Shown here: positions 58,050 through 62,259 of the stretch, piece after piece
Position numbering within the stretch: the stretch's first letter is position 1
Layout: every line of letters starts with the position of its first letter
Assembly (NCBI RefSeq): GCF_946221515.1
Contig: NZ_CAMJVK010000003.1
Span: 1-62,259 of the forward strand
Direction: 5' to 3'
DNA length: 62,259 nt
From: an uncultured Fenollaria sp.
Lineage (GTDB): Bacteria > Bacillota > Clostridia > Tissierellales > Peptoniphilaceae
Notes under the pieces: generated by a model
What the model was told of the DNA's origin: nothing
What the model saw: the letters and a program-made list of their open reading frames with translations, nothing else
Database searches by the model: none
Made by a program: the position numbers and the translations under genes

Positions 58050-59795
58050 TTACATCTTTGGATCGGCTTCGTAATGTGTGTGTAAAAGTTCGTGTGCTAA
58101 TTCGCCGCCAACTTCACCAAGGTATTCATCATACAATTGTTTGATTTTTGGATTGGCGTGTGACTTTCTAATTGTTTTATGCTCGTCTATATTGTAGATG
58201 GCTTCGGCTCTCTTCTTAAGTGTTGAGATCTTGCCGTTGTGGAACGGTTGGCCGCCTCCACCTATGCATCCGCCTGGGCAAGCCATAACTTCGATAGCGT
58301 CGTATTCTTTTTCGCCTGATTTAACCATGTTTAGTAGTTTTCTTGTATTACCAAGGCCATTGGCAACGGCGATTCTAACTTTTCTTCCGTCTATATCTAT
58401 GCTTGCTTCTTTGATGCCGTTAAGGCCTCTAAGTGCAGTGAACTCAATTTCTTCAAGCTCTTTACCTGTAATTGTTTCGTAAGCTGTTCTGCATGTTGCT
58501 TCGATAACGCCGCCTGTAGCGCCAAAGATAGCGCCTGCGCCTGTTGATTCGCCCATCGGGTCGTCGAATTCTTCATCTTTAAGGTCTTTAAAACTTAGTC
58601 CCGCTTCTTTAATCATAGCGCCCAGTTCTCTTGTTGTAATTACTATATCAACATCGCTATGGCCCTTGTTTTTAAGCTCGTCTCTTGCTGATTCATACTT
58701 TTTTGCAAGGCAAGGCATGATTGATACGACTACCATATCCTTAGGATCTACATTAAGCTTTTCAGCAAGATAAGTCTTTGCAACGGCTCCGAACATTTCG
58801 TGAGGGCTCTTGCATGAAGACGGTATATCTATCATATCTGAGAACTGTTGCTCCATAAAGTTTACCCAGCCTGGGCAGCAGCTTGTAAGTATCGGCATCT
58901 TGCCGCCTTTTGTAAGTCTTTCAACAAATTCGTGTGCTTCTTCAACTATAGTTAGGTCGGCTGCGAAGTTTGTGTCGAAAACTTTGTCAAAGCCAAGTTT
59001 TCTAAGTGCGCTAACCATCTTACCAGTAACTATAGTTCCTGGCTCCATGCCAAATAGCTCGCCTAAAGCAACTCTAACTGCTGGAGCTGTTTGAACAACA
59101 ACGTATTTCTTTGGATCTGAAAGTGCTTTCCACACTTCTCTGATATAGTTCATGCCGTGAAGTGCGCCTGTAGGGCAGACTGTAACGCATTGACCGCAGA
59201 AGGTACATGTTGTCTCGAACATGCTTCTGTTAAATGTCGAACCGACGTGGCAGTCAAAACCACGGCCAACCTCAGCAAGTGCGCCAACTGTTTGCACTTC
59301 GTTACACATTGTCTCGCATCTTCTGCAAAGTATGCACTTTTCTGGTTCTCTAACCATTGAAAGGCTTCTCGAGTCAATAGGTATATGTCTTCTTTCCCCT
59401 TGATATGGAATATCTCTGATGCCTAGGTCTTGTGCTAGCTTTTGTAATTGACAGTTTAAGTTCTTAGCACAAGTAAGGCAGCTATTTGGATGGTCAGATA
59501 AAAGCAGTTCAACTATAGTTCTTCTCGCGTTTATGGCAAGAGGCGACTCAGTCTTTATGTCCATGCCTTCTTTGACAGGTGTCGCGCAGGCTGGAAGTAG
59601 CTTGCCGCTTTTAACATCTTCAACCATACAAACCCTGCATGAAGCAAGTTTATTTACAAATTTTATATCGTGTAAGTCCATGTGGCAAAGTGTAGGTATC
59701 TTTACGCCAATGGTTTTAGCAGCGTCAAGTATTGAAGTTCTCTCTGCAACAGAGACATCAACGCCGTTAATTTTTAAATTTATCATCTTAGCCAT
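58050..59795 (-). CDS. hydA: [FeFe] hydrogenase catalytic subunit HydA
   Basis: A 581-aa enzyme. Order: N-terminal [2Fe-2S] domain (TLCHMDLHD, CRVCMVE), His/Cys [4Fe-4S] region (HPNSCLTCAKNLNCQLQ), two ferredoxin clusters (CILCRRCETMC and CTFCGQCVTVCP), and the H-cluster domain with TSCCPGW (P1), MPCLAKKYES (P2) and ACPGGCIGGGG (P3). It lacks long C-terminal extra domains. With HydB and HydC it should couple H2 to NADH and ferredoxin, probably by electron bifurcation as known for such trimers. GGAGGT site before the ATG. Confidence 0.95.
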   Translation of the reverse strand: MAKMINLKINGVDVSVAERTSILDAAKTIGVKIPTLCHMDLHDIKFVNKLASCRVCMVEDVKSGKLLPACATPVKEGMDIKTESPLAINARRTIVELLLSDHPNSCLTCAKNLNCQLQKLAQDLGIRDIPYQGERRHIPIDSRSLSMVREPEKCILCRRCETMCNEVQTVGALAEVGRGFDCHVGSTFNRSMFETTCTFCGQCVTVCPTGALHGMNYIREVWKALSDPKKYVVVQTAPAVRVALGELFGMEPGTIVTGKMVSALRKLGFDKVFDTNFAADLTIVEEAHEFVERLTKGGKMPILTSCCPGWVNFMEQQFSDMIDIPSSCKSPHEMFGAVAKTYLAEKLNVDPKDMVVVSIMPCLAKKYESARDELKNKGHSDVDIVITTRELGAMIKEAGLSFKDLKDEEFDDPMGESTGAGAIFGATGGVIEATCRTAYETITGKELEEIEFTALRGLNGIKEASIDIDGRKVRIAVANGLGNTRKLLNMVKSGEKEYDAIEVMACPGGCIGGGGQPFHNGKISTLKKRAEAIYNIDEHKTIRKSHANPKIKQLYDEYLGEVGGELAHELLHTHYEADPKM

Positions 59796-59804
59796 AAGTA
59801 CCTC

Positions 59805-61382
59805 CTAAACCAATACTACTGCCTTAACTGGGCAGACGTTCATGCAATTGCCGCACTTGATACACTTAGCAGTGTCAATCACGTGTTTTTCTTTAACCTT
59901 ACCTTCGATGCAGTTAACCGGGCAGTTTCTAGCACATTTTGTGCAGCCAATACACTTATCTGTGATGTGGTAGTTAAGTAGGTTTTTGCACTTCTTAGCT
60001 GGACAAGTCTTGTTTTCACCAACGTGCGCCATGTACTCGTCTCTAAAATATGTCAATGTTGATAGTATCGGGTTTGGAGACGATTGACCAAGTCCGCAAA
60101 GTGATGCTTTGCTCACGATGATGGATAGATCTTCTAGTTTATCTATGTCTTCTTCACTACCATTTCCTGAAGTGATTTTTTCAAGTAGCTCTAAAAGCCT
60201 TTTGTTACCAATTCTACAAGGCGTACACTTACCGCATGATTCGTCAACGGAGAATTCTAGGAAGAATCTTGAAACGTCTACCATGCAGTCGTCTTCGTCC
60301 ATGACAACCATACCGCCGGAGCCCATGATTGAGCCGATGGCCTTAAGGGACGCAAAGTCAACCTTTGTATCGAATAGTCTTTCAGGTATACAGCCGCCTG
60401 ATGGTCCGCCTGTTTGAACAGCTTTGGCTTTTTTGTCATCTTGAATTCCGCCGCCTATTGCAAAAACTATGTCCCTGATTGTCGTACCCATAGGTACTTC
60501 AACTAGGCCAGAGTTTTTAACCTTACCAACAAGTGAGAAAACCTTAGTTCCCGGCGAGTCTTCAGTACCGATGGACGTGAACCAGTCTGCGCCATGCTCA
60601 ATGATTTGAGCGATGTTAGCAAAAGTTTCAACGTTGTTGATAACAGTTGGTTTGCCCCATAGACCACGTTCAGTAGTTCTGTACTCTTTATTTCTTGGCA
60701 TACCGCGCTTTCCTTCGATAGACTCCATCAGAGCAGTACCTTCGCCGCATACGAAAGCACCTGCGCCAAGACGAAGCTCGATTTGGAAGGAAAAGTCAGT
60801 TCCTAAAATATTATCTCCTAATAAATTGTTTTCATTTGCCTTTTTAATGGCAATCTTTAGGCTCTCAACAGCCTTTGGATACTCAGCTCTAACGTAGATG
60901 AAGCCCTTTTGCGCGCCAATAGCATAAGCGCAGATGGCCATGCCCTCTAAAACACTGTGTGGATCCTTTTCCAATACGGATCTGTCCATGTAAGCGCCTG
61001 GGTCGCCTTCGTCTGCGTTACAAATTACATATTTAATGCCTTCTGGCTGATTAAAAGCAGCTTCCCACTTTCTTCCAGTAGGGAAACCCGCGCCACCACG
61101 GCCCCTAAGGCCAGAAGCTTTTACTTCTTTAATTACATCTTCTCTTTTCATATTAAGCGCCTTCTCTAAAGAGAAGTATCCGCCTAAAGCTATGTATTCA
61201 TCTAAGGACGATGAGTCGATTATGTCACAGTTCTTTAGAACGATACGTTTTTGCTTTTCGAAAAACTCACCCTTTTTAGTAATTTTGTCACCGTCAATAT
61301 TAAAAGAGCCGTCCTTTTTAAGTCTGTCAAGAAGAAGATCTTTAGTTTTCTTTTGAATTTCTAATAGATTTTCCTTATTCAT
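59805..61382 (-). CDS. hydB: NuoF-like hydrogenase subunit HydB (short N-terminus)
   Basis: A 525-aa flavoprotein: FMN/NADH region (GLRGRGGAGFPTGRKWE, ICNADEGDPGAYMDR), [4Fe-4S] site SCGKCTPCRIG, and two C-terminal ferredoxin clusters (CIGCTKCARNCPVNC, CIKCGNCMNVCP). The first ~80 residues contain no CxxC and do not resemble the thioredoxin-like [2Fe-2S] domain usual in longer HydB proteins, so that domain appears absent. It begins four bases after hydC. It is the NADH-binding subunit of the complex. Confidence 0.93.
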   Translation of the reverse strand: MNKENLLEIQKKTKDLLLDRLKKDGSFNIDGDKITKKGEFFEKQKRIVLKNCDIIDSSSLDEYIALGGYFSLEKALNMKREDVIKEVKASGLRGRGGAGFPTGRKWEAAFNQPEGIKYVICNADEGDPGAYMDRSVLEKDPHSVLEGMAICAYAIGAQKGFIYVRAEYPKAVESLKIAIKKANENNLLGDNILGTDFSFQIELRLGAGAFVCGEGTALMESIEGKRGMPRNKEYRTTERGLWGKPTVINNVETFANIAQIIEHGADWFTSIGTEDSPGTKVFSLVGKVKNSGLVEVPMGTTIRDIVFAIGGGIQDDKKAKAVQTGGPSGGCIPERLFDTKVDFASLKAIGSIMGSGGMVVMDEDDCMVDVSRFFLEFSVDESCGKCTPCRIGNKRLLELLEKITSGNGSEEDIDKLEDLSIIVSKASLCGLGQSSPNPILSTLTYFRDEYMAHVGENKTCPAKKCKNLLNYHITDKCIGCTKCARNCPVNCIEGKVKEKHVIDTAKCIKCGNCMNVCPVKAVVLV

Positions 61383-61385
61383 ATG

Positions 61386-61868
61386 CTACTCCTTATATTT
61401 ATTAATAATTTCAGTGACTTGACTCTCTTTGACATGGTCGTAGACGTCCTCACCAACAGTTACTACAGGTGCCAAAGCGCATTCACCAACACATCTAGTC
61501 TCAACTATAGAGAAAAGTCCGTCCGCAGTTGCTTCGCCCTTAGCCACATTTAATTCCTTTAAGAAATCATCCAAAAGCTTGTCAGCTCCCTTAACGTAGC
61601 AAGCAGTACCTAGACAGATGCATATAGAGTGCTTTCCTCTAGGTTTAAAAGTGAATTGACTGTAGAACGATGCAACGCCATATATTTCGCTGCTTGGCTT
61701 ATTTAATTTAAGAGCCATAAAGTCTACAATCTCTTCAGGTATGTATCCAAAGAGTCTTTGTGCTTCTTGAAGAACAGGCATGACAGCCCCTTTGTCATTC
61801 TTCTTTTCTTCTACAAATTGTAAGAACTCGTCGAATTTTGCACGATCTTTGTTAAAACAAAAAGCCAT
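61386..61868 (-). CDS. hydC: NuoE-like [2Fe-2S] hydrogenase subunit HydC
   Basis: A 160-aa protein of the NuoE family. The four cluster cysteines are seen in CICLGTACYVKG (two) and VETRCVGECALAP (two). It is the first gene of hydCBA and precedes hydB by three bases. AGGAGG site upstream of the ATG. Confidence 0.94.
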   Translation of the reverse strand: MAFCFNKDRAKFDEFLQFVEEKKNDKGAVMPVLQEAQRLFGYIPEEIVDFMALKLNKPSSEIYGVASFYSQFTFKPRGKHSICICLGTACYVKGADKLLDDFLKELNVAKGEATADGLFSIVETRCVGECALAPVVTVGEDVYDHVKESQVTEIINKYKE

Positions 61869-61904
61869 AATTTACCTCCTTTGTATTTTTATACTTACAA
61901 GTCT

Positions 61905-61933
61905 ATTTTATTATATAAAGGCCCCTTTGTCAA
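61905..61933 (-). promoter_or_regulatory. Promoter of hydCBA
   Basis: Minus strand TTGACA (61928-61933), 17 bp, TAAAAT (61905-61910). The spacer contains AAGGGGCCTTT, which can pair with AAGGCCCTT just upstream, so a palindrome overlaps the promoter. Confidence 0.7.
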
Positions 61934-62173
61934 TTAGTAAATATTTATACTTAAGGGCCTTAGCTTAAAAAATTTATTATAGTTTTTCTTCTTTATTAAG
62001 TAGCGAAATCGATTTACGCGCGAATCGATATTTGTCTTTTATGAATAACGCACATATATAATAGGAAGTTTTGTTTATATTAGCTGTGCCATAAACATGG
62101 CAAAAAATATACTGCTATATATATAAAGGAAGAGAAAAAAATTAAAAAAAGTAAAAATATTTTTAAAAAAGCC

Positions 62174-62202
62174 TTGACATAGCGGAGCTAATTATGTATA
62201 AT
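62174..62202 (+). promoter_or_regulatory. Strong promoter at the window edge
   Basis: TTGACA (62174-62179), 17 bp, TATAAT (62197-62202), with a long A/T-rich tract upstream (62135-62170) like an UP element. A gene may start at ATG 62251 behind AAGAAAGG, but only three codons are visible. Between 61934 and 62173 I find no gene; a palindrome AATCGATT...AATCGATA lies near 62006-62030. Confidence 0.7.
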
Positions 62203-62259
62203 AGATGAGTGCTTAAATCAAATGGCTATGACTAAGAAAGGTTGCGCATCATGTTTTTT

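Noticed and set aside
1..62259. CRISPR arrays, tRNA or rRNA genes
   Set aside because: No regularly spaced repeats, cloverleaf-like genes or rRNA sequence were noticed on either strand; a tRNA/Rfam scan was not possible here.

Overview
The window looks like a chromosomal segment of a low-GC, strictly anaerobic, monoderm Firmicute. My best guess is a Gram-positive anaerobic coccus or rod of the Tissierellia/Peptoniphilaceae type, but this is inferred from gene content alone. It carries a class III ribonucleotide reductase, a trimeric NADH-linked [FeFe] hydrogenase, an Nqr/Rnf-type ion-pumping complex, a lipoteichoic acid synthase with a D-alanylation-like operon, an SLH-domain protein and cytosolic C1B peptidases. 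No rRNA, tRNA, CRISPR array or transposase was seen.

Layout. 1-2.2 kb: a HicB antitoxin remnant, then a 5'-truncated FeoB behind an intact promoter/operator and its small Cys-rich partner. 2.2-5.6 kb: ferritin and two tandem C1B peptidases. 6-12.3 kb: a dlt-like operon (adenylation enzyme, GNAT, carrier protein, MBOAT, an SGNH-NodB fusion, phosphopantetheinyl transferase). 12.3-14.1 kb: a HExxH protein and a J-domain/HIRAN pair. 14.2-18.9 kb (minus): a PepSY lipoprotein and nqrBCDEF without nqrA. 18.9-28 kb: a secreted SLH protein, then a type III restriction-modification pair followed by a giant YobI-like membrane P-loop NTPase, in AT-rich sequence. 28.1-33.7 kb: purC, an ABC-2 exporter, a GNAT with a small membrane protein, and an SDR. 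34.3-38 kb: a tight four-gene operon (acyl-CoA-dehydrogenase-like flavoprotein, cytosolic PhnD-like protein, core MetE-like methyltransferase, OsmC-like protein). 38.4-44.6 kb: AhpD-like protein, glutathione peroxidase, an iron-type regulon (MFS, DUF3793) and a FecCD/BtuF-type ABC importer with a structured leader. 44.7-57.9 kb: orphan response regulator with a folC-like gene, an FMN reductase, ltaS, an LCP protein, nrdDG, rpsF-ssb-rpsR and small envelope genes. 58-61.9 kb (minus): hydCBA.

How the parts fit. hydABC and the nqr cluster would together set NADH/ferredoxin/H2 balance and an ion gradient. ltaS, the dlt-like operon, the LCP protein and the SLH protein are cell-envelope functions. 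Ferritin, feoB, DUF3793, the MFS protein and the ABC importer suggest iron handling; three of these promoters carry the same GTTAGC-N4-GCTAAC palindrome. OsmC, AhpD-like, GPx and FMN-reductase genes suggest thiol/peroxide defence.

The most unusual non-coding signal is a family of about 120-bp intergenic elements. At least seven are complete, in three or four core types. Each is closed by a two-part stem (outer arm, short bulge, inner arm) whose sequence differs between copies while pairing is kept. That is a covariation signature of a conserved folded nucleic acid. Several sit directly after stop codons and before the terminator. The most interesting protein-level candidate is the flavoprotein/PhnD-like/core-MetE/OsmC operon, for which I know no described function.
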